Positions 34,480 to 43,537 of a stretch of 64,000 bases of DNA are shown here, one piece after another. The stretch covers positions 1 through 64,000 of the forward strand of contig NZ_JBELAU010000003.1 of assembly GCF_040253585.1 (NCBI RefSeq). The letters run 5' to 3'. A model generated the notes under the pieces. That model saw only the letters and a program-made list of their open reading frames with translations. It ran no database searches and was not told the origin of the DNA. This stretch comes from Emticicia sp040253585. Its GTDB lineage: Bacteria > Bacteroidota > Bacteroidia > Cytophagales > Spirosomataceae. The translations under genes and the position numbers were made by a program. Positions within the stretch are counted from its first letter, which is position 1. Each line of letters begins with the position of its first letter.

Positions 34480-35199
34480 ATGCGTTGTATTGCGGTTGAT
34501 GATGAACCCTTAGCACTTGATTTATTGGAAGATAATATTACTCAAGTGCCTTATCTCGAATTTGTCGGTAGATGTAAGAATGCTTTTGAAGCAATTGAAC
34601 TCATCCAAAAAGAAAAGGCAGAAAATCGAAATATAGATTTGATTTTTCTGGATATTCAAATGCCTGGTATTACAGGTGTACAGTTTGTGAAGAGTATGGT
34701 TTCAAATCCTATGGTAATTTTTATTACTGCCTATGACCAATTTGCACTCGAAGGATTTGACTTGAATGTGATTGACTACCTGCTAAAACCTGTTTCTTTC
34801 GAGCGTTTTTTAAAGGCATGTAATCGGGCAAATGAACTGTTTTTATTAAAAGAAAATGCCCAAACTCCAAAGGTTTTACAGGAAGAACACTTTTTTGTAA
34901 ATGCAGAATATTCGTTAGTAAAAGTAAAGTTTGCTGATATTTTATATATCGAAGGTTTGAAAGATTATATAAAAATTTATATAAGTACACAGCCTCGACC
35001 AATCATTACACGCATGACAATGAAGAGTATTGAAGAGAAATTTGCAACAATGCCATTCATGCGAGTACATAAATCATACATTGTTTCTTTGAATAAAATA
35101 GAATCAATTAGAAACTTAAAAATTAGTATTGGTACTCATCTAATACCCGTGAGTGAACAGTTTTCTGATGAATTATTACGAAGAATAGGCAGTAAATAA
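34480..35199 (+). CDS. LytTR-family response regulator
   Basis: The protein has 239 residues from the ATG at 34480; a GTG at 34462 is less likely. The receiver domain shows CIAVDDEPLA at the start, FLDIQMPG with the phospho-acceptor Asp near residue 57, and VIDYLLKPVSFERF. A C-terminal LytTR DNA-binding domain begins near residue 135 (FFVNAEYSLVKVKFADILYI, FMRVHKSYIVSL). It partners with the upstream LytS-type kinase; targets are unknown, although the maltose locus is adjacent. Confidence 0.92.
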   Translation: MRCIAVDDEPLALDLLEDNITQVPYLEFVGRCKNAFEAIELIQKEKAENRNIDLIFLDIQMPGITGVQFVKSMVSNPMVIFITAYDQFALEGFDLNVIDYLLKPVSFERFLKACNRANELFLLKENAQTPKVLQEEHFFVNAEYSLVKVKFADILYIEGLKDYIKIYISTQPRPIITRMTMKSIEEKFATMPFMRVHKSYIVSLNKIESIRNLKISIGTHLIPVSEQFSDELLRRIGSK

Positions 35200-35291
35200 T
35201 GGTAGTCGCAAGAATTGGGCATTTTGTCTCATGTGTGTTGTGGCTTACAAATTATCTATTATTTTCGTGTTATAGATTATTAATCAAGAAA

Positions 35292-35312
35292 AAAAGCAGT
35301 AATGCTGCTTTT
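35292..35312 (+). terminator. Terminator after the LytTR regulator gene
   Basis: AAAAGCAG pairs with CTGCTTTT around a five-base loop. The rest of the 271-bp gap between the regulator and the aminotransferase start holds no gene that I can see. Confidence 0.7.
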
Positions 35313-35403
35313 AAAATTAGTAAGTTGTTGGATGTGGAGATTGATTGAGCGTGCATTTTAGTTTCGGAGTAATTAACGACTCATAAATAATAGGTTAGTA
35401 CTT

Positions 35404-35436
35404 AAAACTCGTGGGCTTTGCATGCGAGTTTTTTTT
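35404..35436 (+). terminator. Terminator-like hairpin 35 bp before the aminotransferase start
   Basis: AAAACTCG (35404-35411) pairs with CGAGTTTT (35425-35432), followed by a run of T. It lies inside the leader of the next gene, so it may be an attenuator or simply the end of an upstream transcript. Confidence 0.55.
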
Positions 35437-35470
35437 ATGCCAAATTTGTAAGAAAATTAGAATAAACCTT

Positions 35471-36700
35471 ATGACAACTCGACAACTTTTTCTTCAAAAT
35501 GTTGCTCAAACCTCCGATTTTCCGCTTGCTCTTGAAATCCAGAAAGCAGAAGGTATTTATTTATACAGTGAAACAAAAAAGTACATTGATTTAATCTCAG
35601 GAATTGCCGTTAGTAACGTTGGACATCGACACCCAAAAGTAGTTGAGGCCATTAAAAATCAAGTGGATAGCTATATGCACTTAATGGTTTATGGTGAATA
35701 TGTACAAACTCCACAAGTAAATTTGGCGGAAGCAATCTGCAAAACATTGCTTGGTACGGGGCTGAATAATGTCTATTTCACAAATTCTGGTACAGAAGCC
35801 GTTGAAGGGGCAATGAAATTAGCCAAACGATTTACTCGACGAACTAATATTGTTGCCTGCACAAAAGCTTATCATGGCTCAACTCAAGGTGCATTATCGT
35901 TGGGAGATGAGCATTTCAAACGTAATTTTCGCCCGCTCCTTTCTTCAATTGATAAAATTGAAAGAAACAATTTTGCCGATTTAGAAAAAATAACTAATCG
36001 CACTGCCGCTGTATTCTTTGAACCAATTGGTGGTGAATCAGGCGTACAGGAGGCAAACTATGAATATTTACAGGCTCTCCGCAAACGCTGTGATGAAGTT
36101 GGTGCTTTATTAGTTTTTGATGAGATACAGTCTGGTTTTGGCCGAACTGGAAAGTTTTGGGCGTTTGAATATTTTGATGTTAAGCCTGATATTTTGCTTT
36201 GTGCTAAAGGCATGGGCGGTGGAATGCCAATTGGTGCATTTATCGCATCGCATGAAATAATGGGAGTTTTAAAAGATAATCCAATCTTGGGGCATATCAC
36301 AACTTTTGGTGGACATCCTGTAAGTTGTGCAGCATCATTGGCAACTTTAAATGCAATTTTTGAGGAAAATATGTTATATAACCCCAAAAATTGTAAGTTT
36401 GGCTGTATTCAATCAAGTTGTCGTTCAATTGAATGTAATTTGATTGAACAAAAATCTCAGTTATTCAAAAAACTATTGGTTCATGAAAAAATAAAAGAAG
36501 TAAGAGGAAAAGGTTTAATGTTGGCCGTAGAATTTGAAAGTTTTGAAGTGTTGAAGCCAATCATCGACCAAGCTATCGAAAAAGGCGTAATTACAGATTG
36601 GTTTTTATACTGCGATAATTCGATGCGAATAGCACCGCCTTTAATCATTACCGAAGAACAGATTAGGTTTGCTTGTGAGGTAATTTTGAGTTGTTTGTAG
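35471..36700 (+). CDS. Class III aminotransferase (acetylornithine aminotransferase-like) with a Cys-rich insertion
   Basis: The protein has 409 residues from the ATG at 35471; the upstream extension to 35411 overlaps a hairpin and is not family-like. This PLP enzyme shows YFTNSGTEAVEGAMKLAKR, AYHGSTQGALS, VFDEIQSGFGRTG, LCAKGMGGGMPIGAF with the Schiff-base lysine, and TFGGHPVSCAA. Such enzymes act on ornithine-like or aspartate-type donors; the substrate is not resolved. After FEEN (about 36371-36440) the helix normally seen is replaced by a segment with four cysteines spaced C-x3-C-x4-C-x4-C, whose DNA holds inverted TCAATCAA / TTGATTGA words. The reading frame continues normally afterwards. 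Confidence 0.88.
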   Translation: MTTRQLFLQNVAQTSDFPLALEIQKAEGIYLYSETKKYIDLISGIAVSNVGHRHPKVVEAIKNQVDSYMHLMVYGEYVQTPQVNLAEAICKTLLGTGLNNVYFTNSGTEAVEGAMKLAKRFTRRTNIVACTKAYHGSTQGALSLGDEHFKRNFRPLLSSIDKIERNNFADLEKITNRTAAVFFEPIGGESGVQEANYEYLQALRKRCDEVGALLVFDEIQSGFGRTGKFWAFEYFDVKPDILLCAKGMGGGMPIGAFIASHEIMGVLKDNPILGHITTFGGHPVSCAASLATLNAIFEENMLYNPKNCKFGCIQSSCRSIECNLIEQKSQLFKKLLVHEKIKEVRGKGLMLAVEFESFEVLKPIIDQAIEKGVITDWFLYCDNSMRIAPPLIITEEQIRFACEVILSCL

Positions 36701-36848
36701 ATACGTTGCAATGCAACTTCTGTTGGTAACGAGAAGTTATAAAATTGTAAAAAAAGAGACGTTGCAGGGTGACATCATTTAGTATTGAAAAGGGACTTGA
36801 TGTTATAAAAAAACAAAAAAAAGAGACGTTGCACTGCAACGTCTCTAC
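36700..36848. repeat. Cluster of GAGACGTTGCA-type palindromic repeats
   Basis: Three copies are seen: a damaged one near 36699-36720 (GTAGATACGTTGCAATGCAAC), a half copy near 36755-36766, and a near-perfect palindrome at 36823-36846 (GAGACGTTGCA / TGCAACGTCTC). They fill the gap between the convergent aminotransferase and DUF1501 genes. Confidence 0.85.
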
Positions 36849-36852
36849 AATA

Positions 36853-38406
36853 TTATTTGACCATTCTTCGTACCTGCTGAATTTCTCCGTTTTGTAAGCG
36901 AACGAAATACATTCCGCTATTAAAATCTCTTGTATCAACAAACACTTCGTGACTTCCAGGCTCAAAATCGCCATCAACTGGCATCGCTATAACACGGCCA
37001 ACATTATCGAAAATCTGAATCATTGTATGACCACCTTTAGTCTGAAAGGTCAATGTTGTTGAATCTGCAAAAGGGTTTGGATAATTACTGATTAGTTCTT
37101 CGCTTACTATACTTGGCTCATTAGCTGTAATTTTGCCACAAGCTTGTACTTGTACAAGTGGTAGAGGCTGAAAGTCTTTGAGCAAAACATCATCAACATA
37201 AGCTTGGTCGAGACAAAACCATTGAGTAAGAATAGATGCATAAACCGAACGAAAATCATATTGCATCGTAAGATTATCGTTGGTATTTGGAGAGGCAGCA
37301 ATATCTGGTGATTTTCCGAGTACAACTGGGTTTACCAAATCGCCAAACATAAACATCGGAGCCGCTGCACCGTGGTCGGTTCCACCACTGGCATTCGATT
37401 TCACTCGGCGACCAAACTCAGAATATGTTACTCCTAATACTTTTTTCGATACGCCAAGAGTAGTAATATCATCTGAAAATGCTTTGATGGCATCGCTCAC
37501 CGTTTTCCAAAGATTGGCGTGTGTGCCAGTGGTCGTATCACTCGTATTTACTTGATTGCTATGTGTGTCAAAACCACCGATACTTACATAGTAAACTTTG
37601 GTTTTCAGACCGCCTGCAATCAATTGAGCGACAATCTTTAATTGGTTCGCCAAACTTGTATTTGGGTAGGTTGCTTGTTTAGTTACTTTCGCTGCCGCTG
37701 CTTTTATTGAATTTGCATAAAGATTGGTCTGATTGGCTACTTCTCGCAAAAACTTTAACTCTTTGCCCGCCAATGTATTGGGAGTTGTTTCTACTTTATT
37801 CGAGATTAAATTATAAAAACTCGCTGGGTTTGAAATGGCCATTCCCATTGATTGCACTGGCCCTTGAAGTGCAGTATTTACAACCGAACCAATCTGAATT
37901 GCCAACGGGTCAGGATATTTGGTACTTGGGTATCCAATCGGATAATTGGGGTTTTCAATGGCCAAATATCTTCCTGCCCAACCATTATTTACAAAAACAT
38001 TCGAGTCAGAAGCCGAATTCCAAATATCGGTTGCTCTGAAATGTGAGAAATTAGGGTTTGGATAGCCCGCACTCTGAATCAATGCTGCTTTGCCTTCCTT
38101 AAACATAGTTTGGAATGACGTCATTGCTGGATTCAAACCGAGCGTATCTGTCTGAGGAATCAATAGAAGCTTTTCTTTAGGAATAGCAATATTCGTTCTG
38201 GCGTTTTGATAAAGACTATATTTATCAATTGGAATAACAGTGTTCAGACCATCATTTCCACCCGAAAGTTGAACAACGACCAATACGTTTTCATCACCAA
38301 TGGCATTTTCATCTACGTTTCCAAAGGCTTTGAAAGAAACACCATTAAGTAGAGCAGGGATTACAACACCTGCAAAAGTATTTTGTATAAAATCTCTCCG
38401 TTTCAT
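36853..38406 (-). CDS. DUF1501 protein with T9SS C-terminal sorting domain
   Basis: The protein has 517 residues. The N-terminus MKRRDFIQNTFAGVVIPALL resembles a Tat-like signal with one extra arginine pair. The body shows VVVQLSGGNDGLNTVIPID, SHFRATDIWNSAS, VYYVSIGGFDTHSNQ and YSEFGRRVKSNASGGTDHGA, the alkaline-phosphatase-like fold recognised in DUF1501. From about residue 440, ISNYPNPFADSTTLTFQ through FNSGMYFVRLQNG is a type A T9SS sorting domain, so the protein should reach the cell surface or medium. The gene lies 43 bp after the DUF1800 gene in the same operon. The reaction is not known. Confidence 0.92.
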   Translation of the reverse strand: MKRRDFIQNTFAGVVIPALLNGVSFKAFGNVDENAIGDENVLVVVQLSGGNDGLNTVIPIDKYSLYQNARTNIAIPKEKLLLIPQTDTLGLNPAMTSFQTMFKEGKAALIQSAGYPNPNFSHFRATDIWNSASDSNVFVNNGWAGRYLAIENPNYPIGYPSTKYPDPLAIQIGSVVNTALQGPVQSMGMAISNPASFYNLISNKVETTPNTLAGKELKFLREVANQTNLYANSIKAAAAKVTKQATYPNTSLANQLKIVAQLIAGGLKTKVYYVSIGGFDTHSNQVNTSDTTTGTHANLWKTVSDAIKAFSDDITTLGVSKKVLGVTYSEFGRRVKSNASGGTDHGAAAPMFMFGDLVNPVVLGKSPDIAASPNTNDNLTMQYDFRSVYASILTQWFCLDQAYVDDVLLKDFQPLPLVQVQACGKITANEPSIVSEELISNYPNPFADSTTLTFQTKGGHTMIQIFDNVGRVIAMPVDGDFEPGSHEVFVDTRDFNSGMYFVRLQNGEIQQVRRMVK

Positions 38407-38449
38407 AGAATCCCAATAATTTTAAAATGGTGTTTTGTTTGCTAGATTG

Positions 38450-40063
38450 TCAACTTAACTGATATTCAGGTAGAGCCAAAAGATATTTGAATAGATTTCG
38501 GAGTCGAGTTGTTACCATATTCAGTGTATTGGTATCGTTGGGTTTACTAATCATGGCATCCCACAGTTCTGTCCAATAATAATCACTCGATTGCCCACTT
38601 AAAAGAATATCTTTCTTGACTTGTTGAACAAGTTCGTCACTAACTGGGATTTTATACAAAATATTCAAAGATTCGCTAATAAGCTTATTTGGGTCGTTAG
38701 GCACAGGCATTTTTTTTGCAAAAGCAACCACATCAAGCTGAATACGTCTACCATTTTTAGTGAAACCCGAATTGATAAATGTGTCGGTAAATTGGTTTCG
38801 TTTTGGATAAGTATCCGAATTTATCCAAATTTCATAAAACATGGGTTCTTGATAATATGCTGGCCAACCCGCAACATTAGGTGGGTCGCCGATATCTTGT
38901 TGCATAATTTGCCCTTGACGAACCATTTCTCCGAATAAATTATAATATTCTTGCAAGTAATCTTTTGGAGAAGGAAAGACAACACTAAATTCTCTTAGTG
39001 TGCCTACAACCAAATCCAATGGACTTTTTATCATGGCACCATATACGTTTGCATCAAAGAAATGTTGACTCTTAAGTAGTTTTTCAATGACAGGTTTAAT
39101 CTCGTATTTACTATCTCTAAAGATTTTTGCTAACGGCTCAATGATGTCTTTTTCAACAGCAGGAGTAATGTCATAATATACAAAAAACTGATAAAATTTT
39201 CTGCATATAAATTTACTGACTTCTTCGACCGCAAAAATCATAGTAAGCATCTCATCTAATTCTTGTATGCCAGTTGCATTATTTATGCCTTTTATGACAG
39301 TATTATTGTAGAAAGACGAGAATTTTTTATCAGTTATGTCGTGGTTTGCTACATTAAAATTATAGACCATTCGGTCGTTGTTAATACCAATACCCGTAAG
39401 CACTCTTGCTGCAGCTTTTACGTCATCTTCTGTATATTTTGAGCCACTTCCTTTTCCTACTGTAAAAAGCTCCTGCAACTCACGGGCATAATTTTCATCT
39501 GGAGCATTTTTAGTATTCAATCGGCCATTCAAATAGCGAAGCATGGCGGGGTCGAGCGTTATTTGCTTTACAAACTCTTTGAAATTCCCCAGTGCATATT
39601 TTCGGAGTACTGTATTGTGTAGATATGCAAATCGAGCATCGTTAAATTCATTGATTTCGGTAGCAAAATGATTGTGCCAAAATAAAACCATTTTTTCATG
39701 GATGTTTCGCTTTTGGTTGGCCATTTGCATCACCCACCAGTATTTGAATGATGCTCTTCGCCTTGAATTTACTGTGCCATCGCCATAAATGGCTTTTATC
39801 CAAGTTTCACCAAATTTGATACCTTGTGGATCTTTATAATCGGCAGTTTCATAAAAATTTAAGGGTGGTTCGGGGTCGGGTAGGGATGCCAAAAGTTCAT
39901 CAATACTCTGCTTTATTGTCTTTTTCTGAAAGTAGGCAATGTCATCAGGACTTGCACCAAACATTGTACGTTTTAACAAATGACTTATTTGAGTGGTTTT
40001 CCATTCACCCTTATACTCGTCAATGCCGCCTTGAATAGCCGTTGGAGAGTAATGTTGACTCAT
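38450..40063 (-). CDS. DUF1800 family protein
   Basis: The protein has 537 residues. Motifs are HLLKRTMFGASPDDIAYF near the start, MVLFWHNHFAT, NYARELQELFTVGKGSGSKYTEDDVKAAARVLTGIG split over two segments, and PPNVAGWPAY, all typical of DUF1800. It has no clear signal peptide in the chosen frame. DUF1800 and DUF1501 genes are found side by side in many bacteria, which suggests joint function at the envelope, still undescribed. Confidence 0.92.
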   Translation of the reverse strand: MSQHYSPTAIQGGIDEYKGEWKTTQISHLLKRTMFGASPDDIAYFQKKTIKQSIDELLASLPDPEPPLNFYETADYKDPQGIKFGETWIKAIYGDGTVNSRRRASFKYWWVMQMANQKRNIHEKMVLFWHNHFATEINEFNDARFAYLHNTVLRKYALGNFKEFVKQITLDPAMLRYLNGRLNTKNAPDENYARELQELFTVGKGSGSKYTEDDVKAAARVLTGIGINNDRMVYNFNVANHDITDKKFSSFYNNTVIKGINNATGIQELDEMLTMIFAVEEVSKFICRKFYQFFVYYDITPAVEKDIIEPLAKIFRDSKYEIKPVIEKLLKSQHFFDANVYGAMIKSPLDLVVGTLREFSVVFPSPKDYLQEYYNLFGEMVRQGQIMQQDIGDPPNVAGWPAYYQEPMFYEIWINSDTYPKRNQFTDTFINSGFTKNGRRIQLDVVAFAKKMPVPNDPNKLISESLNILYKIPVSDELVQQVKKDILLSGQSSDYYWTELWDAMISKPNDTNTLNMVTTRLRNLFKYLLALPEYQLS

Positions 40064-40109
40064 AATTTAGATTAGGTTTTTACTATTGACAACACTTATT
40101 GAAAAAGGT

Positions 40110-40781
40110 TTAATTTTCTTCTCCGTAAAATAAGTTATTTATATAGTCAAGATATGGTTTTAGTATTTGGCAGCCATTTATGACTTCTGCTGCAAAGTTT
40201 TTAGTCAATAATTCATCATCAGAATACTTATGGACAAAGAAAAGTTGTTTGTATTTCAATAACTCAATTTCTGGATGATCGATGGCATAACCTTTGGGCA
40301 TTTTCTTTACTTTTTCTCCGTGAATTTCGTTGAAATAATGCTTGAAAATATCATCTTCGATGATGCCTTTAAGGATATGTGGGCTATAATCAATTTCCTG
40401 TCTGAAACTTGCTAATTGAGCGGATGTTGCAGCCCACATTCCACCACCCAGAAATGATTCTCCGTTGGGTTGGATGTGTAAATAGAAATCAACTTTTCCA
40501 GAACTCTTTCCGCCTGGGCCAAAGCCTGCTGCCAAGTATTTTTTATATGGAGACTTATCCGCAGAAAACCGAATATCTCGATTGATGCGTAAAATGCAAC
40601 TTTTGACAGTCGTATTGAGTAAATTTTCTTGAAACTGAGCAATTCCAGTCAAAATTTCTTGGCAGAAACCCTCAAATTCTTCTTTTGTTTGGTCATAATC
40701 TTTGCGATTTGCATGAAACCATTCTCGATTATTATTTTGTTCTAAGTTTCTTAAAAATTGGAGTGAATGATGGCTAAGCAT
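40110..40781 (-). CDS. DUF2461 family protein (TIGR02453 type)
   Basis: The protein has 223 residues, of normal family length. Motifs are FLRNLEQNNNREWFHANRK near the start, LRINRDIRFSADKSPYKKYL and FYLHIQPNGESFLGGGMW. It is a cytoplasmic protein of unknown function, without signal or membrane segments. The gene is divergent from trpS with only 58 bp between. Confidence 0.9.
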   Translation of the reverse strand: MLSHHSLQFLRNLEQNNNREWFHANRKDYDQTKEEFEGFCQEILTGIAQFQENLLNTTVKSCILRINRDIRFSADKSPYKKYLAAGFGPGGKSSGKVDFYLHIQPNGESFLGGGMWAATSAQLASFRQEIDYSPHILKGIIEDDIFKHYFNEIHGEKVKKMPKGYAIDHPEIELLKYKQLFFVHKYSDDELLTKNFAAEVINGCQILKPYLDYINNLFYGEEN

Positions 40782-40839
40782 TGATATTTTTGTCTATTTT
40801 TGTGGAAAATTACATTATTTTTATCATTATTCAGAAATT

Positions 40840-41814
40840 ATGGCAAGAATTTTAACAGGCATACAAGCAAGTGGTGTACCACATCTCGGAAATATTTTAG
40901 GAGCGATTTTGCCTGCAATAAAGTTATCTCAAAATTCACAGAACGAATCTTTTTTATTTATCGCAGATCTGCACTCAATGACTACCATCAAAGATGCAAA
41001 CGTGATGCAAGAAAACACCAAAGCAGTAGCTGCAGCATGGCTGGCTTGTGGTTTCGATGCCGAAAAAAACTTTTTTTATCGTCAATCTCGTTTGGCTGGT
41101 TATCATACTGAATTGATGTGGTATTTGAATTGTCAAACGCCATATCCTATGTTGGCAAATGCTCACTCGTTCAAAGATAAATCAGACAGGCTTTCTGATG
41201 TAAACGCTGGACTTTTCACCTATCCAGTTTTGCAAGCGGCCGATATAGTGCTTTATGGAGCTAATTTTGTTCCAGTCGGCAAGGACCAACGCCAACATCT
41301 CGAAATGTCGAAAGATATTGCCGCTATTTTTAATCGTACTTATGGAGAAGTTCTGACATTACCTGAACCATTGATTGATGAAACAGTTATGGTGATTCCT
41401 GGGACTGATGGCACGAAAATGAGTAAATCATACAATAATTTCATCAATATTTTCTTGGCTGAAAAACCTTTGTTGAAAGCAATAAAGTCAATAATTTCTG
41501 ATAGTACGCCACTCGAAGAACCAAAGAATCCTGATACGGATGTAACGTTTAAGTTATTTTCGTTGGTTGCCGAACCCCACGAAATTGAAGATATGCGTCA
41601 AAAATATTTGGCAGGTGGCTTCGGCTATGGGCATGCAAAACAGGCTTTATTTGAAGTTTTGTGGAAGAAATTTGAAAAAGAAAGAGAGATTTTTAATTAT
41701 TACATGGAAAATAATGATGCTTTAGAATCAAAATTAAAACATGGTGAAGCCAAAGCTCGTGAAATTGCCGAAAAAACAATCAATGATGTAAGAGGTGTTT
41801 TAGGTTATTTATAA
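40840..41814 (+). CDS. trpS: Tryptophanyl-tRNA synthetase
   Basis: The protein has 324 residues, of normal length. It is a class I aminoacyl-tRNA synthetase: GIQASGVPHLGNILGAI holds the HIGH-type motif and TKMSKSYNNFI the KMSKS loop. VLQAADIVLYGANFVPVGKDQ is the tryptophan and ATP pocket region. It charges tRNA-Trp in the cytoplasm. The gene is followed 1 bp later by a PAP2 phosphatase gene, an uncommon partner. Confidence 0.97.
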   Translation: MARILTGIQASGVPHLGNILGAILPAIKLSQNSQNESFLFIADLHSMTTIKDANVMQENTKAVAAAWLACGFDAEKNFFYRQSRLAGYHTELMWYLNCQTPYPMLANAHSFKDKSDRLSDVNAGLFTYPVLQAADIVLYGANFVPVGKDQRQHLEMSKDIAAIFNRTYGEVLTLPEPLIDETVMVIPGTDGTKMSKSYNNFINIFLAEKPLLKAIKSIISDSTPLEEPKNPDTDVTFKLFSLVAEPHEIEDMRQKYLAGGFGYGHAKQALFEVLWKKFEKEREIFNYYMENNDALESKLKHGEAKAREIAEKTINDVRGVLGYL

Positions 41815-41815
41815 G

Positions 41816-42391
41816 ATGATTGAAACTATCAAATACGCTGAATATGAGTGGTTTTTGTGGCTTAATAGCTTTCATTCACCATTTTGGGATACTGTTATGT
41901 TTTGGGTGACATATCGCTTTACGTGGATTCCACTTTATCTTTACATTATCTATTTCTTGTATAAAAATATCCGTTTTGATTTTGTAAGAAGTCTTCTCTT
42001 TGTGCTGATTTCGGTAGGGTTAGCAGATAGAATTACGTCTGGATTAATGAAACCTTATTTTCAACGTTTGAGGCCATGCCATGACCCGATGATTCAGCAC
42101 ATTGTGCATGTGGTTGGTAATTGCGGCGGACAATATGGTTTTGCTTCGAGCCATGCTTCCAATTGTTTTGCTTTGGTTGCAGCACTTTTTATTTTGTTTA
42201 AAACTCATAAAATTGAAACTAAAATGTTGCTTTTTTTGTCGATTTGGGCAATAATTGTATCATATAGTCGTATTTATGTGGGCGTTCACTTTCCGACCGA
42301 TATTTTAGTCGGCGGACTAATCGGTTTCTTGATTCCGTTTGCCCTTTATCCAATAATTACACTTTTTAAACATAAAAATTCAGTAATCTAA
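41816..42391 (+). CDS. PAP2-family membrane phosphatase
   Basis: The protein has 191 residues and about five membrane helices. The three PAP2 motifs are KPYFQRLRPCHDP, GFASSHASNCF and SRIYVGVHFPTD. The family removes phosphate from lipid phosphates such as undecaprenyl pyrophosphate or phosphatidate; which one applies here is not visible. It is probably co-transcribed with trpS. Confidence 0.9.
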   Translation: MIETIKYAEYEWFLWLNSFHSPFWDTVMFWVTYRFTWIPLYLYIIYFLYKNIRFDFVRSLLFVLISVGLADRITSGLMKPYFQRLRPCHDPMIQHIVHVVGNCGGQYGFASSHASNCFALVAALFILFKTHKIETKMLLFLSIWAIIVSYSRIYVGVHFPTDILVGGLIGFLIPFALYPIITLFKHKNSVI

Positions 42392-42401
42392 ACCTAATCT
42401 T

Positions 42402-42827
42402 ATGAAAAAAACACTTTCAATTATTACATTCTTGCTTTTTTCTGCTTTTTCGTATGCACAAGACATCACGCAAGGCACTTGGTATAATGAAGAAAAAACT
42501 GGAAAAATACAGTTTTTCAAGCAAGGAGATAAAATCAATGGTAAAATTGTTTGGTTAAAAGAACCAAACGAAAATGGCAAGCCAAGAATGGATAAGGAAA
42601 ATCCAGATGCTAAACTTAAAACTCGCCCGATTTTGGGATTGATGAACCTAAAGAACTTTAAGGCTACTGGCAAAGGGACTTGGCAGGACGGTGAAGTTTA
42701 TGACCCCAAAAATGGCAAAACATATTCTTGTAAAATGACATTGGTTAGTCCAACTCAACTGGATGTACGTGGATTTATCGGAATTTCGATAATTGGTCGC
42801 ACTTCAAAGTTTACAAAAGCCGATTAA
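42402..42827 (+). CDS. DUF2147 exported protein
   Basis: The protein has 141 residues with signal peptide MKKTLSIITFLLFSAFSYAQ. The mature part shows GTWYNEEKTGKIQFFK, GLMNLKNFKATGKGTWQDG, YDPKNGKTYSCKMTL and VRGFIGISIIGRT, the calycin-like DUF2147 pattern. It is a small periplasmic protein of unknown function. It starts 10 bp after the PAP2 gene and ends before a strong hairpin. Confidence 0.9.
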   Translation: MKKTLSIITFLLFSAFSYAQDITQGTWYNEEKTGKIQFFKQGDKINGKIVWLKEPNENGKPRMDKENPDAKLKTRPILGLMNLKNFKATGKGTWQDGEVYDPKNGKTYSCKMTLVSPTQLDVRGFIGISIIGRTSKFTKAD

Positions 42828-42851
42828 CACATTTTATATAAAGTTCTTGAA

Positions 42852-42891
42852 GCGAAGATTTATTTTTGAAGAAATAAATCTTCGCTTTTTT
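42852..42891 (+). terminator. Strong terminator whose T run ends 5 bp before the next start codon
   Basis: A 14-bp perfect stem GCGAAGATTTATTT (42852-42865) pairs with its complement (42872-42885), followed by six T. The start codon of the ABC ATPase is at 42897. The ABC genes therefore have almost no leader behind the terminator. Confidence 0.9.
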
Positions 42892-42896
42892 GTTGT

Positions 42897-43532
42897 ATGC
42901 AATTATCCTTCACTAATTATCGAAAAGCCTTTGGGGCAGTTGAAGTGCTAAATATTAATGATTTAACTCTTGAATCTGGCATTTATTGGGTCAAAGGAGA
43001 GAATGGTTCTGGTAAAAGTACACTTTTTAAGTCTATTGCTGGTATTATTGATTTTGATGGAAATATTGAGCTAAATAAAAGCCTAAATTCGCAAAAACAA
43101 ACAGTTGAGTTTAGAAAAATGGTCAATTTCGCCGAAGCTGAGCCTCTTTTTCCAGAATTTCTAACTGGCAAAGATTTAATCAATCTTTTTTCGGAAGCCA
43201 AAAATGCACCTCCTTCGCAAAGCGAATTTTATTTGAATGATATGAAAATGCAAACCTACATCAATGAACCAGTAGGAGCGTATTCAAGTGGAATGCTCAA
43301 GAAATTATCAATAGTTTTGGCTTTTCTTGGGAAACCCCAATTGATTCTGCTGGACGAACCTTTAATCACGCTCGACACCTATTCGCTAAAGATTTTGTAT
43401 AAATGGATTGAAAAGAAATTTGTGGAAGATGGTGTCAGTTTCTTGATTTCATCGCATCAACCATTGGGTTTTGATAGTGGAATTGCCACGAAAACACTTT
43501 TAGTTGAAAATCGAACGCTTAATTTTGCTTAA
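42897..43532 (+). CDS. ABC transporter ATP-binding protein
   Basis: The protein has 211 residues. The Walker A motif is GENGSGKST, the signature YSSGMLKKLS (a variant of LSGGQ), and Walker B LILLDEP followed by SSHQ (H-loop). The N-terminal beta strand (MQLSFTNYRKAFGAVEVLNI) is needed by the fold, so the ATG at 42897 is the start despite lying just after a terminator hairpin. The gene is followed 5 bp later by a membrane protein gene, its likely permease. The substrate is unknown. Confidence 0.9.
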   Translation: MQLSFTNYRKAFGAVEVLNINDLTLESGIYWVKGENGSGKSTLFKSIAGIIDFDGNIELNKSLNSQKQTVEFRKMVNFAEAEPLFPEFLTGKDLINLFSEAKNAPPSQSEFYLNDMKMQTYINEPVGAYSSGMLKKLSIVLAFLGKPQLILLDEPLITLDTYSLKILYKWIEKKFVEDGVSFLISSHQPLGFDSGIATKTLLVENRTLNFA

Positions 43533-43537
43533 CTCTG

